Assembly (NCBI GenBank): GCA_003280185.1 | Contig: QCFP01000005.1 | Span: forward strand, 1 to 33,252 | Direction of reading: 5' to 3' | Source: Prochlorococcus sp. AG-363-L02 | GTDB lineage: Bacteria > Cyanobacteriota > Cyanobacteriia > PCC-6307 > Cyanobiaceae | DNA length: 33,252 nt | Shown here: positions 24,431 to 33,252 of the stretch, piece after piece | Layout of the letters: every line of letters starts with the position of its first letter | How positions within the stretch are numbered: position 1 is the stretch's first letter | Position numbers and translations under genes: made by a program | Notes under the pieces: model-generated | The model's database searches: none | What the model saw: the letters and a program-made list of their open reading frames with translations, nothing else | What the model was told of the DNA's origin: nothing

Positions 24431-25393
24431 TCATGCATCAGAAAAATCTATAGTCTTTCGAAGAGGACTATCTTCACTCGCAAAAAGAGGCAGCACATCC
24501 TGCCTAAAAGCCTCTGCAGCACGGGAACGATATCTAGCAGGATGTGTAATTAATTTAAGTTGCCTGGAAACTTTCAGATCTGCCACAACCGGCCTATGAA
24601 CAGTACCTGCATCTAACTCACGCTCAATTGATACCACTGGAAGAAATGCTGCTCCCAAGCCTGAATGGACAGCATTTTTAATTGCTTCTAGCGAATTCAA
24701 CTCCATTTCTATTCGGAGCCGCTGTACATCTAATCCTGATTGTGAGAGTAATTGATCAACCATCTTTCGTGTTGTGGATTGCGCATCAAGGCCTACAAAC
24801 CCAAGACGATAGAGATCATCCTTGGTTAATTCACTCAACCTTGCCAAAGGATGCTTTATAGGCAACACAAGTGCCACTTCATCTCTTGCATAGGGAACTA
24901 CTTGAAGTAACTCATCTAATTCTGGAGGGAGCTCGCCCCCAATAATCGCAAGATCAATTTGGCCATTGGCAACACTCCAACCTGTCCTGCGTGTGCTATG
25001 CACCTGAAGCTGAACAGCCACCTCTGGATATTTACTTCTAAATAATCCAATCATCCTTGGCATTAAATAGGTACCTGTTGTCTGGCTTGCACCTACGACT
25101 AAAGAACCCCCCTTTAAGTTGTGCAAATCATCTATTGCTCTGCAAGCTTCCTGGCATTGACTCAGAATTCTTTCGCAATAACCCAAAAGAAGCTCTCCAG
25201 CCTCAGTGAGCTGAGCTCTACGGCCGCCTCTATCAAATAGAACAACCTCTAGTTGTTTCTCTAAATTCTGAATCTGCAGGCTGACTGCAGGCTGGGTCAC
25301 ATAAAGGCTATCGGCAGCTTTTTTAAAGCTGCCTTCTCGCTCTATGGCTCTTAGAATTCGAAGCTGATCGAGAGTGAAAGGCAGTTCGGCCAT
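24431..25393 (-). CDS. rbcR: LysR-type regulator RbcR
   Basis: A protein of 320 residues. The helix-turn-helix is within 5-65 ('[33 protein letters not shown]', positions about 6-38), followed by the effector domain ('[24 protein letters not shown]'). The wording of both blocks is that of cyanobacterial and red-algal RbcR/Ycf30, which controls RuBisCO and carbon-fixation genes in response to metabolites. I chose ATG 25393; the frame is open up to a TTG at 25474, but the added residues are not family-like. An inverted repeat lies 4 bases upstream of this ATG. It is divergent from the NnrU-like gene, as LysR regulators often are from a regulated neighbour. Confidence 0.9.
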   Translation of the reverse strand: MAELPFTLDQLRILRAIEREGSFKKAADSLYVTQPAVSLQIQNLEKQLEVVLFDRGGRRAQLTEAGELLLGYCERILSQCQEACRAIDDLHNLKGGSLVVGASQTTGTYLMPRMIGLFRSKYPEVAVQLQVHSTRRTGWSVANGQIDLAIIGGELPPELDELLQVVPYARDEVALVLPIKHPLARLSELTKDDLYRLGFVGLDAQSTTRKMVDQLLSQSGLDVQRLRIEMELNSLEAIKNAVHSGLGAAFLPVVSIERELDAGTVHRPVVADLKVSRQLKLITHPARYRSRAAEAFRQDVLPLFASEDSPLRKTIDFSDA

Positions 25394-25397
25394 GACA

Positions 25398-25414
25398 GCT
25401 GCCAAGCTGGCAGC
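25398..25414. promoter_or_regulatory. 17-bp inverted repeat at the rbcR start
   Basis: GCTGCCA-AGC-TGGCAGC has perfect 7-bp arms and ends 4 bases before the rbcR ATG. In mRNA it would be a stable GC-rich hairpin exactly where a ribosome binding site belongs. It does not look like the T-N11-A box expected for LysR regulators. Confidence 0.45.
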
Positions 25415-25481
25415 AACAATAGAAAAAACTCTAAGCGGGAATCTAGTAATCCCTATGTTCCCTAACCATTTCAACTAGCAA

Positions 25482-26228
25482 TTGCTACAACTCTCTGCAA
25501 ATAGCACGCATCACAGCAGTGGTGTAATGGTGCTCCTGATCCTGGGCTTCGCTGTTATTCATAGTGGTGGAGCTGCTTTACGTTCGCGTGCAGAGAAAAG
25601 AATCGGAGCAAGGGCATGGCGTTTAATTTTTGCCACTGCAAGTATTCCATCTGCAATTCTTCTAATTGGGTATTTCCTAGCTCATCGTTATGACGGGCTT
25701 CGCTTATGGAACCTTCAAGGTTTACCTGGGATGGCAACATCTGTATGGGTTTTAACTGCCTTAAGCTTTTTCTTTCTCTACCCAGCCACATACAACCTTT
25801 TAGAAATTCCCGCATTGCAAAAACCAACTGTCAGGCTTTATGCAACTGGAATAATTCGAATTAGCAGGCATCCTCAGGCTATTGGCCAAATCCTCTGGTG
25901 CTTTGCACATTCACTCTGGATTGGCAGTTCATTTATGCTGGTTACTTCTGCTGGTTTGATTGCACATCATCTTTTTGCAATCTGGCATGGTGATCGAAGA
26001 TTAAAAAACAAGTTCGGTTTAGCATTCGATGAATTAAAACTTAAAACATCCGTAATCCCATTTTTGGCCGTATTTGAGGGTCGTCAAAAATTGGAGCTTC
26101 ATGAATTTCTCAGGCCTGCACAGCTAGGTATAGGCATTGCAATTGGTTTAATCTGGTGGTCCCATCGTTTCATTTCTCTATCTAGCAATGCATTCATCTC
26201 TTCACACCTATCCAAACTGATGGGATGA
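25482..26228 (+). CDS. NnrU family membrane protein, candidate 15-cis-zeta-carotene isomerase (Z-ISO)
   Basis: A protein of 248 residues with about six hydrophobic segments. 'FAVIHSGGAALRSRAEKRIG' near the start and 'IRISRHPQAIGQILWCFAHSLWIG' (about 125-148) followed by 'HHLFAIWHGDRRL' mark the NnrU family, to which plant Z-ISO belongs. Z-ISO is a haem b enzyme that isomerises the 15-cis bond of zeta-carotene between phytoene desaturase and zeta-carotene desaturase. The histidines in 'SRHPQ' and 'AIWHGD' are candidate haem ligands. crtB and pds lie 2-4 kb away, which supports the idea but does not prove it. TTG 25482 is used; ATG 25527 is an alternative that removes 15 polar residues. Confidence 0.78.
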   Translation: MLQLSANSTHHSSGVMVLLILGFAVIHSGGAALRSRAEKRIGARAWRLIFATASIPSAILLIGYFLAHRYDGLRLWNLQGLPGMATSVWVLTALSFFFLYPATYNLLEIPALQKPTVRLYATGIIRISRHPQAIGQILWCFAHSLWIGSSFMLVTSAGLIAHHLFAIWHGDRRLKNKFGLAFDELKLKTSVIPFLAVFEGRQKLELHEFLRPAQLGIGIAIGLIWWSHRFISLSSNAFISSHLSKLMG

Positions 26229-26262
26229 AATGCCTACACTCTCAGGAGCCTAAAAAGTACGG

Positions 26263-28281
26263 ATGAACTCGGCTGCAGAATTTGCCTGGTTAATACCTGT
26301 ACTCCCTCTAATAGGAGCAGTATTTGTAGGCCTGGGATTAATTGGTTTCAATAAATGGGTTAATGACCTACGAAAGCCCGTTGCAATAACCCTACTTAGC
26401 TGCGTAGGTGCCTCAGCAATACTGAGCTATGCGGTTCTTATTGAACAAATCAATGGAGGACCTGTTGTTGAGCACCTATTTGTTTGGGCTAGTGCAGGAA
26501 GTTTCATCCTTCCAATGGGCTATGTGATCGATCCACTAGGAGCAGTAATGCTCTCACTAGTAACAACAGTGGCTCTATTGGTGATGGTCTATTCGCATGG
26601 CTATATGGCTCATGACAAGGGCTACGTAAGGTTTTTTACTTATCTTGCACTTTTTAGCAGCTCAATGCTCGGGCTAATTGTCAGTCCCAACCTCCTTGAG
26701 GTTTATGTCTTTTGGGAATTAGTAGGAATGTGCTCATACTTACTTGTTGGCTTTTGGTATGACAGAGAAGCTGCAGCTCATGCAGCACAAAAGGCATTTG
26801 TGGTTAATAGGGTTGGTGACTTTGGACTATTGCTTGGCATTCTTGGTCTTTTTTGGGCTACTAACAGTTTTGATTTCCAAGGGATAGCTGATGGTCTTGC
26901 AAGTGGACTTGCCTCAGGGAGCATTCCTGAATGGGCAGCTTTGACTTTGTGTTTATTGGTATTTATGGGGCCAATGGCAAAGTCTGCGCAATTCCCACTT
27001 CATGTTTGGCTACCAGATGCCATGGAAGGACCTACGCCAATTTCTGCCCTGATACATGCAGCAACAATGGTCGCAGCAGGGGTTTTTCTAGTAGCGAGAT
27101 TAGATCCTCTCTATAGCCAGTTTCCTAGCGTAGGAATGGTTATAGCAATTATTGGAACTATCACATGCTTTCTTGGTGCATCCATAGCGCTAACCCAAAT
27201 GGATCTTAAAAAAGGCCTGGCATATAGCACTGTTTCACAATTGGGCTACATGATGCTTGCTATGGGTTGTGGAGCTCCAATTGCAGGCATTTTCCATCTA
27301 ATAACACATGCCTTTTTTAAAGCAATGCTTTTCCTGGGATCAGGTTCGGTAATACATGCGATGGAAGAGGTTGTGGGTCATGAACCAATCCTTGCTCAAG
27401 ATATGAGACTCATGGGCGGATTAAGAAAAAAAATGCCTATTACTTCAATTACCTTCCTTATTGGTTGTGTGGCAATTAGCGGAATACCTCCACTTGCAGG
27501 ATTCTGGAGCAAAGATGAAATCCTAGGTCAAGCGTTTAATACTTTTCCATTCCTATGGGCAATAGGCTTCCTTACAGCTGGGATGACTGCTTTTTATATG
27601 TTTCGCCTTTATTTTCTTACATTTGAAGGTGATTTCCGTGGTGAAAATAAAGACCTTCAAACCGAATTACTTGCTCTTGCAGGACAAGTCACTGATGGAG
27701 ATGGAGACGAAAACAATCATTCGCAAGAATCAGGCATTTTGCATGAATCTCCCTGGTCAATGACCTTCCCTTTAGCTTTTCTAGCAGTCCCTTCAGTGCT
27801 TATTGGACTACTCGGAACACCCTGGTCAAGCAAATTTGCAAATTTATTAGACCCAGAGGAAGCAATGGAAATTGCAACAAATTTCAACTGGGGGGAGTTT
27901 CTTCTTTTAGCAGGAGCATCTATCTCAATCTCAGCTATAGGTATCAGTGTTGCTTTTTCAGCTTATTATCTAAATCGATTAGACCTCAAGAGTTTATTTG
28001 TCAATCGCTTCTCCAAGATTAATAGTTTTCTTCAAAATAAATGGTATTTAGATGATATAAATTACAAGATCTTTGTTAAAGGAAGCAGAAAACTAGCAAA
28101 AGAAGTACTTGAGGTTGACGCAAAAGTTGTTGATGGCGTGGTGAACCTAACAGGCCTATTAACACTTGGTAGCGGGGAAGGGTTGAAATACTTTGAGACA
28201 GGAAGAGCACAATTCTATGCATTGATCGTTTTTGGAGGTGTTATCGCTCTAGTACTACTTTTTGGTGTTCTCGGTGGATAA
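26263..28281 (+). CDS. ndhF: NAD(P)H-quinone oxidoreductase subunit 5 (NdhF1)
   Basis: A protein of 672 residues with about sixteen membrane helices, the distal proton-pumping antiporter-like subunit of thylakoid NDH-1L. The Nqo12/NuoL-type N-terminal block 'YVFWELVGMCSYLLVGFWY' and the central 'FPLHVWLPDAMEGPTPISAL' (about 244-263) are clear; the pump lysine lies in 'GPMAKSAQ'. A soluble acidic loop (about 470-500, with a Gly-Asp-Gly-Asp-Glu run) precedes the last helices, and a long C-terminal segment ends in a hydrophobic helix, consistent with the lateral helix of NdhF. The ATG lies 34 bases after the NnrU-like gene. ndhD follows on the same strand. Confidence 0.95.
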   Translation: MNSAAEFAWLIPVLPLIGAVFVGLGLIGFNKWVNDLRKPVAITLLSCVGASAILSYAVLIEQINGGPVVEHLFVWASAGSFILPMGYVIDPLGAVMLSLVTTVALLVMVYSHGYMAHDKGYVRFFTYLALFSSSMLGLIVSPNLLEVYVFWELVGMCSYLLVGFWYDREAAAHAAQKAFVVNRVGDFGLLLGILGLFWATNSFDFQGIADGLASGLASGSIPEWAALTLCLLVFMGPMAKSAQFPLHVWLPDAMEGPTPISALIHAATMVAAGVFLVARLDPLYSQFPSVGMVIAIIGTITCFLGASIALTQMDLKKGLAYSTVSQLGYMMLAMGCGAPIAGIFHLITHAFFKAMLFLGSGSVIHAMEEVVGHEPILAQDMRLMGGLRKKMPITSITFLIGCVAISGIPPLAGFWSKDEILGQAFNTFPFLWAIGFLTAGMTAFYMFRLYFLTFEGDFRGENKDLQTELLALAGQVTDGDGDENNHSQESGILHESPWSMTFPLAFLAVPSVLIGLLGTPWSSKFANLLDPEEAMEIATNFNWGEFLLLAGASISISAIGISVAFSAYYLNRLDLKSLFVNRFSKINSFLQNKWYLDDINYKIFVKGSRKLAKEVLEVDAKVVDGVVNLTGLLTLGSGEGLKYFETGRAQFYALIVFGGVIALVLLFGVLGG

Positions 28282-28323
28282 GAAATTTTCCAGCCTGAGA
28301 TGCTGTTATGTGTCAACGCCTAT

Positions 28324-28333
28324 AAAGGAGGTG
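28324..28333 (+). promoter_or_regulatory. Isolated 10-nt perfect anti-SD complement without a start codon
   Basis: AAAGGAGGTG is fully complementary to the conserved 16S rRNA 3' tail, yet no ATG, GTG or TTG with a sensible frame follows at 4-12 bases. It lies between ndhF and ndhD, about 95 bases before the preferred ndhD start, with an in-frame stop (28362-28364) between. Confidence 0.4.
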
Positions 28334-28427
28334 CGAGAGCTTCCAGTATTTCTACACTCCTTGAAGTAAACCGCTTGAAGTGCTGCAGTCTCATTGTCTC
28401 GCAACACTTGAGCTTACCCATGGCCTA

Positions 28428-30035
28428 ATGGAAGAACTAATTACAGACGATCTCCCATGGCTAAGCCTGTCAATACTTTTCCCTATTGCCGGAGCTTTCC
28501 TAGTCCCTTTCATTCCTGACAAAGGAGAAGGGAAGGAAGTGCGTTGGTTTGCATTAGGAATTGCTCTAGTGACTTTCCTTATAACCGTTGGTGCTTATGC
28601 AACTGGCTATGACCCAAGCATCAAAGGTCTTCAACTTTCAGAACAAATCAGTTGGCTACCAGACTTAGGGCTGAATTGGTCAGTCGGAGCAGATGGTCTT
28701 TCGATGCCACTGATTCTTCTAACTAGTTTCATTACAGCCCTAGCGGTTCTTGCAGCATGGCCGGTCAGTTTCAAGCCAAAACTTTTCTTCTTTCTGATTT
28801 TGGCAATGGATGGTGGCCAAATAGCGGTCTTCGCTGTGCAAGACATGCTGTTGTTTTTCCTTGCATGGGAACTGGAACTTTTACCTGTCTATCTGTTACT
28901 AGCAATATGGGGAGGTAAAAAAAGACAATATGCAGCGACAAAATTTATTATCTATACAGCAGGTAGTTCTTTATTCATATTATTAGCCGCCCTTGCTATG
29001 GGCTTTTTCGGTGGAGGTAGTCCAAATTTTGAATATACCGTTCTCGCAGAAAAAGGGTTTAACACTAGTTTCCAACTGCTCTGTTATATAGGTCTTCTTA
29101 TTGCCTTCGGCGTCAAGTTACCTATTGTTCCTTTACACACTTGGCTGCCAGATGCCCATGGAGAGGCAACTGCTCCTGTGCACATGCTGTTAGCCGGCAT
29201 TCTCTTAAAGATGGGTGGATATGCACTTTTAAGGTTCAATGCACAACTTCTACCTGATGCGCATGCACAATTCGCTCCCCTTTTAATCATCCTTGGAGTT
29301 GTGAATATCATCTATGCAGCCCTAACCTCTTTCGCCCAGAGAAATCTGAAACGAAAAATTGCTTATAGCTCAATCAGCCATATGGGTTTTGTACTGATAG
29401 GGATAGGTAGTTTCAGTGCCTTAGGGACGAGTGGTGCAATGCTGCAAATGATTAGTCACGGACTAATCGGGGCAAGTCTGTTCTTCCTGGTAGGTGCAAC
29501 ATATGACCGCACCCACACACTTCAATTACAAGAAATGGGAGGAGTTGGTCAAAAAATGAGAATAATGTTTGCCCTCTGGACTGTTTGCTCCCTCGCCTCC
29601 CTTGCACTTCCTGGAATGAGTGGCTTTGTTTCAGAGCTAATGGTTTTTGCAGGATTTGTTACTGATGAGGCATACACCCTTACATTCAGAGTTGTAATCG
29701 CAGCTCTAGCAGCAATAGGAGTCATTCTTACCCCGATTTATTTACTCTCAATGCTTCGTGAAATCTTTTTTGGTAAAGAAAATAGAGAGCTGGTATCTAA
29801 TACAAATCTTGTAGATGCAGAACCAAGAGAGATCTACATAATTGGTTGTCTTCTTGTTCCCATAATTGGCATCGGTCTTTACCCAAGGCTTGTTACAGAT
29901 AGCTATACAGCTTCTATTGAAGCTCTGGTGAAACGAGATGTCTTGGCAATCGAACAACTAAAGAAACCCAGTGCTCCAATTTTTCGAAATAAAAATCTAA
30001 TTCCTGCCTTTATAAGCGCCCCTCAAATTGAATAA
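28428..30035 (+). CDS. ndhD: NAD(P)H-quinone oxidoreductase chain 4 (NdhD1)
   Basis: A protein of 535 residues with about fourteen helices, the antiporter-like subunit paired with NdhF in NDH-1L. '[11 protein letters not shown]'-like N-terminus (here [10 protein letters not shown]), '[17 protein letters not shown]', '[23 protein letters not shown]' (pump glutamate region) and '[23 protein letters not shown]' are diagnostic of NdhD1; blocks are given without joining. The C-terminal ends in a short polar tail. ATG 28428 places the first helix near the N-terminus as in other NdhD1 proteins. GTG 28380 would add 16 residues. The leader between ndhF and ndhD holds an isolated Shine-Dalgarno-like decamer. 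Confidence 0.95.
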   Translation: MEELITDDLPWLSLSILFPIAGAFLVPFIPDKGEGKEVRWFALGIALVTFLITVGAYATGYDPSIKGLQLSEQISWLPDLGLNWSVGADGLSMPLILLTSFITALAVLAAWPVSFKPKLFFFLILAMDGGQIAVFAVQDMLLFFLAWELELLPVYLLLAIWGGKKRQYAATKFIIYTAGSSLFILLAALAMGFFGGGSPNFEYTVLAEKGFNTSFQLLCYIGLLIAFGVKLPIVPLHTWLPDAHGEATAPVHMLLAGILLKMGGYALLRFNAQLLPDAHAQFAPLLIILGVVNIIYAALTSFAQRNLKRKIAYSSISHMGFVLIGIGSFSALGTSGAMLQMISHGLIGASLFFLVGATYDRTHTLQLQEMGGVGQKMRIMFALWTVCSLASLALPGMSGFVSELMVFAGFVTDEAYTLTFRVVIAALAAIGVILTPIYLLSMLREIFFGKENRELVSNTNLVDAEPREIYIIGCLLVPIIGIGLYPRLVTDSYTASIEALVKRDVLAIEQLKKPSAPIFRNKNLIPAFISAPQIE

Positions 30036-30168
30036 GAAGAAGTCTTGAATTTTTTCACCTGAAACCTCCTAATCAGAATCCTCTGTATAAATCTCCACCA
30101 CAACCAAAGAGATTAAACTGGCAAGTTTGCGTTAATCCAGATACCTTTCAAAAAAGCTCTTTCCAACC

Positions 30169-31059
30169 TTGCAAGAAGATGGACACAATAAAGGCGTTAA
30201 TTCGGCTGCACGACTTGCCATCCGTCTTCTCCAAGATGCTGCTGAGAAAGGTGATCTGGATCCATGGGATGTGGACGTAATAGCAGTTATAGATGGATTT
30301 TTAGATCAATTACGACAAAGGATCGAAATCCCAAGACGAGTTGCCAATCAAATCAATCAACATGGTGGAAGTTACGAACATGATTTAGCAGAAAGCAGCG
30401 AAGCTTTTCTTGCAGCATCAATCTTGGTTGGATTAAAAGCTGAAGTCCTTGAAGCTGAAACCTTTCCCCCAGCGCAAGTCGAAGATGAATACTTTGACAG
30501 TGAATTAACCGAACAAGGATGGCTTGATCCAAGCTTTGTGCTGCCTATAAGGCCAGAAAGACATCTATTAAGACGTCCTGTCGCTCCTCCTCCTTTACGA
30601 CGACCTGTAAGCCTTGGAGAGCTCATTGAACAGCTAGAAACAATTGCAACCCAGCTTGAATCTGACGAACTTGAGCATAGAAGAAGGAATAAAAAAAAGC
30701 GATTTAGCGAAAGAGAAGCAATTGCACAAGTTACAGCCTTAGCCCATAGAGAAAAGCTTCCAGAAACAACAGCCGCTTTAGGAATTTTCCTGAAGAGCTG
30801 GGAGCCAGCTTTGTATTGGACAGACTTTGAAATGTTGGTTCAGAAATGGCAACAAGCTGCTAAAGAAGATTTAGACACTGATCGAGTTGGAGTGTTTTGG
30901 GCCCTTCTATTTCTATCCACACAAGGCCAAATAGAGCTTGAACAAAAAGGTTCTTTGTACGCTCCTATTCGACTAAAACGAATACTTCCACAAGGCAGCT
31001 TCGCGCAACTTCCACTAAAAAGCATCAACGTGCCACCTGCCACGCCGGCCGCTGCATAG
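30169..31059 (+). CDS. scpA: ScpA-like segregation/condensation protein
   Basis: A protein of 296 residues. The N-terminal 'AARLAIRLLQDAAEKGDLDPWDVDVIAVIDGFL' (about 12-44) and 'EAFLAASILVGLKAEVLE' (about 82-99) match the N-terminal helices of ScpA, the kleisin that bridges SMC heads in chromosome condensation. A proline-rich linker follows (about 125-145), and the C-terminal 'RVGVFWALLFLSTQGQIELEQKG' looks like the winged-helix that contacts SMC. The TTG start is the only one that includes the N-terminal block. No scpB is adjacent. It is separated by 133 bases from ndhD and 56 bases from the next gene. Confidence 0.82.
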   Translation: MQEDGHNKGVNSAARLAIRLLQDAAEKGDLDPWDVDVIAVIDGFLDQLRQRIEIPRRVANQINQHGGSYEHDLAESSEAFLAASILVGLKAEVLEAETFPPAQVEDEYFDSELTEQGWLDPSFVLPIRPERHLLRRPVAPPPLRRPVSLGELIEQLETIATQLESDELEHRRRNKKKRFSEREAIAQVTALAHREKLPETTAALGIFLKSWEPALYWTDFEMLVQKWQQAAKEDLDTDRVGVFWALLFLSTQGQIELEQKGSLYAPIRLKRILPQGSFAQLPLKSINVPPATPAAA

Positions 31060-31115
31060 AAGTGATGGTTCATGGCCGTCTATGTTGTCTGACTAGCTGA
31101 GGCCTACAAACGCCT

Positions 31116-32294
31116 ATGAAGGCGATGATACTGGCGGCCGGAAAGGGTACAAGAGTCCAGCCGATCACCCACGTGATCCCAAAGCCCATGATTCCAATTC
31201 TGCAGAAGCCTGTGATGGAGTTTCTGCTGGAACTTCTTAAGGAACATGGGTTTACGGAAGTTATGGTCAATGTCTCTCACCTGGCCGAAGAAATCGAAAA
31301 TTATTTCAGAGATGGTCAAAGGTTTGGTGTTGAAATTGCATATAGCTTTGAGGGGCGTATTGAAGATGGTGAACTGATTGGGGACGCGCTTGGGTCTGCA
31401 GGAGGATTAAAAAAAATCCAAGACTTCCAACAGTTCTTTGATGACACATTTGTAGTCTTATGTGGCGATGCGCTTATAGATCTTGATCTCTCAGAAGCCG
31501 TAAAAAGACATAAGGCCAAAGGAGCAATGGCAAGCTTAATTACAAAGCGAGTATCGAAAGATCAAGTAAGTAGTTATGGCGTTGTAGTTACCGATGAAAA
31601 CGACTTAGTAAAAGCGTTCCAAGAAAAACCTCAGGTTGGCGAAGCACTTGGCGACACAATTAACACAGGAATATACCTTTTTGAACCAGAAATTTTTGAA
31701 CACATTCCTTCTGGAAAACCTTTTGATATCGGCTCCGACTTATTCCCTAAGCTAGTAAATATGAAAGCACCATTCTATGCACTTCCAATGGATTTTGAAT
31801 GGGTTGACATTGGAAAAGTACCCGACTATTGGAAAGCCATTAGAAGCGTTCTTCAAGGCGAAGTAAGGCAGATTAGAATCCCAGGTAAGCAAGTCAAACC
31901 TGGTATCTTTGCAGGATTAAATGTAGCTGCCAACTGGGACAAAATAAATGTTAAAGGCCCTATATATGTTGGAGGAATGACTAGAATTGAAGACGGTGCA
32001 ACTATTATCGGCCCATCAATGATTGGTCCAAGTTGTTGCATCTGTGAAGGCGCAACAATAGATAACTCAATCATCTTTGACTACTCACGAATTGGGCCAG
32101 GCGTGCAACTTGTTGAAAAACTTGTCTTTGGCAGATATTGCGTTGGTAAAAATGGCAACCACTTTGACCTGCAAGAGGCAGCACTTGATTGGCTAATCAC
32201 TGATGCAAGACGTCAAGATCTTGTAGAGCCATCTCCCCAACAAAAGGCCATGGCAGAACTTCTAGGTACAGACTTAACATCTCCTGCTAATTAA
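31116..32294 (+). CDS. Sugar-phosphate nucleotidyltransferase with left-handed beta-helix tail
   Basis: A protein of 392 residues. The nucleotidyltransferase domain (1-235) has the signature 'LAAGKGTR' (6-13), 'PKPM' with K23, metal-binding 'CGDALIDLDL' (D118), and 'FEWVDIGKVPDYWKA'. A hexapeptide-repeat beta-helix follows (about 260-340, 'IYVGGMTRIEDGATIIGPSMIG'-type turns). It transfers NMP to a hexose-1-phosphate; glucose-1-phosphate or mannose-1-phosphate are the likely sugars, but the exact nucleotide cannot be read from sequence. Products would feed cell-surface glycans, which may include those built by the membrane proteins at the left end (inference). Its stop overlaps the metF stop on the other strand by 8 bases. 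Confidence 0.88.
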   Translation: MKAMILAAGKGTRVQPITHVIPKPMIPILQKPVMEFLLELLKEHGFTEVMVNVSHLAEEIENYFRDGQRFGVEIAYSFEGRIEDGELIGDALGSAGGLKKIQDFQQFFDDTFVVLCGDALIDLDLSEAVKRHKAKGAMASLITKRVSKDQVSSYGVVVTDENDLVKAFQEKPQVGEALGDTINTGIYLFEPEIFEHIPSGKPFDIGSDLFPKLVNMKAPFYALPMDFEWVDIGKVPDYWKAIRSVLQGEVRQIRIPGKQVKPGIFAGLNVAANWDKINVKGPIYVGGMTRIEDGATIIGPSMIGPSCCICEGATIDNSIIFDYSRIGPGVQLVEKLVFGRYCVGKNGNHFDLQEAALDWLITDARRQDLVEPSPQQKAMAELLGTDLTSPAN

Positions 32295-33168
32295 AACCTG
32301 CCTTCGCGAGAATCTTTGGAATGAGGTTCTCAGCCTTAACGGCCATTAGATGAACTCCCTGTGCAATCTCCACATAATTTTTCACTTGCTCAGAAGCTAT
32401 AGCAACTCCCTCTGAAAGTGGATCAGAAGCTTTTTCAAGCCGCTCTACAAGAGCTTCAGGAATACAAGCTCCAGGAACAACTTTATTAATAAATCTCGCA
32501 TTGCGAGCTGATTTAAGTAAAAACACCCCTGCTAAAACTGGCAAATCTAAAGGCTTCGCAACCCTTGAACAAAATTCTTCCAACACAGTCGATTCCATAA
32601 CCATTTGTGTCTGTAAAAACTTGGCGCCAGCAGCTTTTTTCCGTTCCAAACGTTTATATAAACCTGAAAAACTTCTACAATTCGGATCAGCAGCAGCTCC
32701 AGGGAAAAAATTGGTACCTTTATCCGGTAAACAGCCCTTTACGGGATCCTCCTCTCTGTTAAAGCAATCTATTTGCTGAAGAAGTCTTACCGATTCGTAA
32801 TCATTCACAGCTTTAGCCTCAGGTTGATCTCCAACTCGTACAGGATCCCCAGTAAGACAGAGCACATTCCTTATTCCCAAAGCATGTGCCCCAAGCAAGT
32901 CACCCTGAATAGCAATACGATTCCTATCTCTACAACCCATCTGCAAGATGGGTTCTAAACCAGCATCAAGCAACAACTTACACAAGGCAAGACTGCTCAT
33001 TCTCATGAAGGCGCGGCTTCCATCCGTGACATTAATTGCATTCACGCAGCCCCTCAAAGTCTCTGCCATTGCTAGAGACTTTGAGGGGTCAGCACCTCGT
33101 GGAGGCATTATCTCAGCAGTAATTGTTACGGCTCCGACCTCAAGAGACCGCTGAAGCGTTGCAATCAA
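32287..33168 (-). CDS. metF: Methylenetetrahydrofolate reductase
   Basis: A protein of 293 residues that reduces 5,10-methylene-THF to 5-methyl-THF for methionine synthesis, using FAD. The TIM-barrel motifs are 'ITAEIMPPRGAD' with the catalytic glutamate E19, 'LEPILQMGCRDRNRIAIQGDLL' (about 71-92), 'LCLTGDP' (103-109), and 'GAKFLQTQMV' in the middle. The start is TTG 33168, preceded by AGGAGG (the best Shine-Dalgarno in this part, but only 3-4 bases away). An ATT one codon later would have better spacing, so the exact start is open. The upstream region to the window edge contains no supported gene. Confidence 0.93.
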   Translation of the reverse strand: MIATLQRSLEVGAVTITAEIMPPRGADPSKSLAMAETLRGCVNAINVTDGSRAFMRMSSLALCKLLLDAGLEPILQMGCRDRNRIAIQGDLLGAHALGIRNVLCLTGDPVRVGDQPEAKAVNDYESVRLLQQIDCFNREEDPVKGCLPDKGTNFFPGAAADPNCRSFSGLYKRLERKKAAGAKFLQTQMVMESTVLEEFCSRVAKPLDLPVLAGVFLLKSARNARFINKVVPGACIPEALVERLEKASDPLSEGVAIASEQVKNYVEIAQGVHLMAVKAENLIPKILAKAGFN

Positions 33169-33252
33169 AACCCTCCTGCATTTAGCTACTTACTATGGGT
33201 TATCGCATGGCACAAGTCTGCCTAAGATGTGTTGCATGGGCTAAAAGGCAGG

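Noticed and set aside
33195..33252. Open plus-strand frame starting MGYRMAQVC and running off the window edge
   Set aside because: Only 19 codons visible, no ribosome binding site, overlaps the likely metF promoter region; cannot be told from chance.

Overview
The window reads as chromosomal DNA of a marine picocyanobacterium, most likely a low-light Prochlorococcus (inferred). The signs are a moderately AT-rich, very compact sequence, many GTG and TTG starts, and recognisable RpaA, RpaB, Ycf3, Ycf34, NdhM, NdhF1, NdhD1, RbcR, CrtB and plant-type phytoene desaturase. The gene order rpaA/holB-tmk-copA/ycf3/radA/rpaB-plsX-fabH-fabD-plsC is, from memory, the one seen in Prochlorococcus and marine Synechococcus. 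There is no rRNA operon, no CRISPR array, no transposase and no integrase.

Layout. 1-5.5 kb is the accessory-looking part: the end of an unknown gene, a DUF2079 polytopic membrane protein, the short conserved UPF0367 protein, an orphan ABC ATPase, a tRNA-Asn with a strong terminator, a roughly 590-base stretch without a large gene but with micro-ORFs, a second polytopic protein that looks like a GT-C glycosyltransferase, and a small cysteine-containing membrane protein. 5.5-16 kb is core: RpaA, DNA polymerase III delta-prime, thymidylate kinase, a copper P-type ATPase, the photosystem I assembly factor Ycf3, RadA and RpaB. 13.6-17.6 kb is a lipid cluster (plsX, fabH, fabD, plsC). 17.6-20.9 kb holds a DUF218 protein, TsaB, Ycf34, a CCA-adding-type nucleotidyltransferase and an RRM protein. 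21-26 kb holds carotenoid genes (crtB, pds and an NnrU/Z-ISO-like gene), ndhM, a DUF3172 protein and rbcR. 26-30 kb encodes NdhF1 and NdhD1. The right end has an ScpA-like protein, a sugar-phosphate nucleotidyltransferase and MetF.

How the genes work together. RpaA (clock output) and RpaB (light/redox stress) sit about 7 kb apart and bracket replication, copper and PSI-assembly genes. PlsX, FabH, FabD and PlsC cover initiation of fatty-acid synthesis and transfer of acyl chains to glycerol phosphate. CrtB and Pds perform the first two carotenoid steps, and the NnrU-like protein is a candidate for the isomerase between Pds and zeta-carotene desaturase. NdhM, NdhF1 and NdhD1 are NDH-1 subunits for cyclic electron flow and respiration.

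No clearly new multi-gene system is visible. The least explained parts are the 3.14-3.73 kb interval (a possible promoter with an inverted repeat and several micro-ORFs), the 5.48-5.98 kb gap with a perfect 12-bp hairpin, the palindrome-rich leaders of ycf3, rbp and rbcR, and a long N-terminal extension on PlsX.
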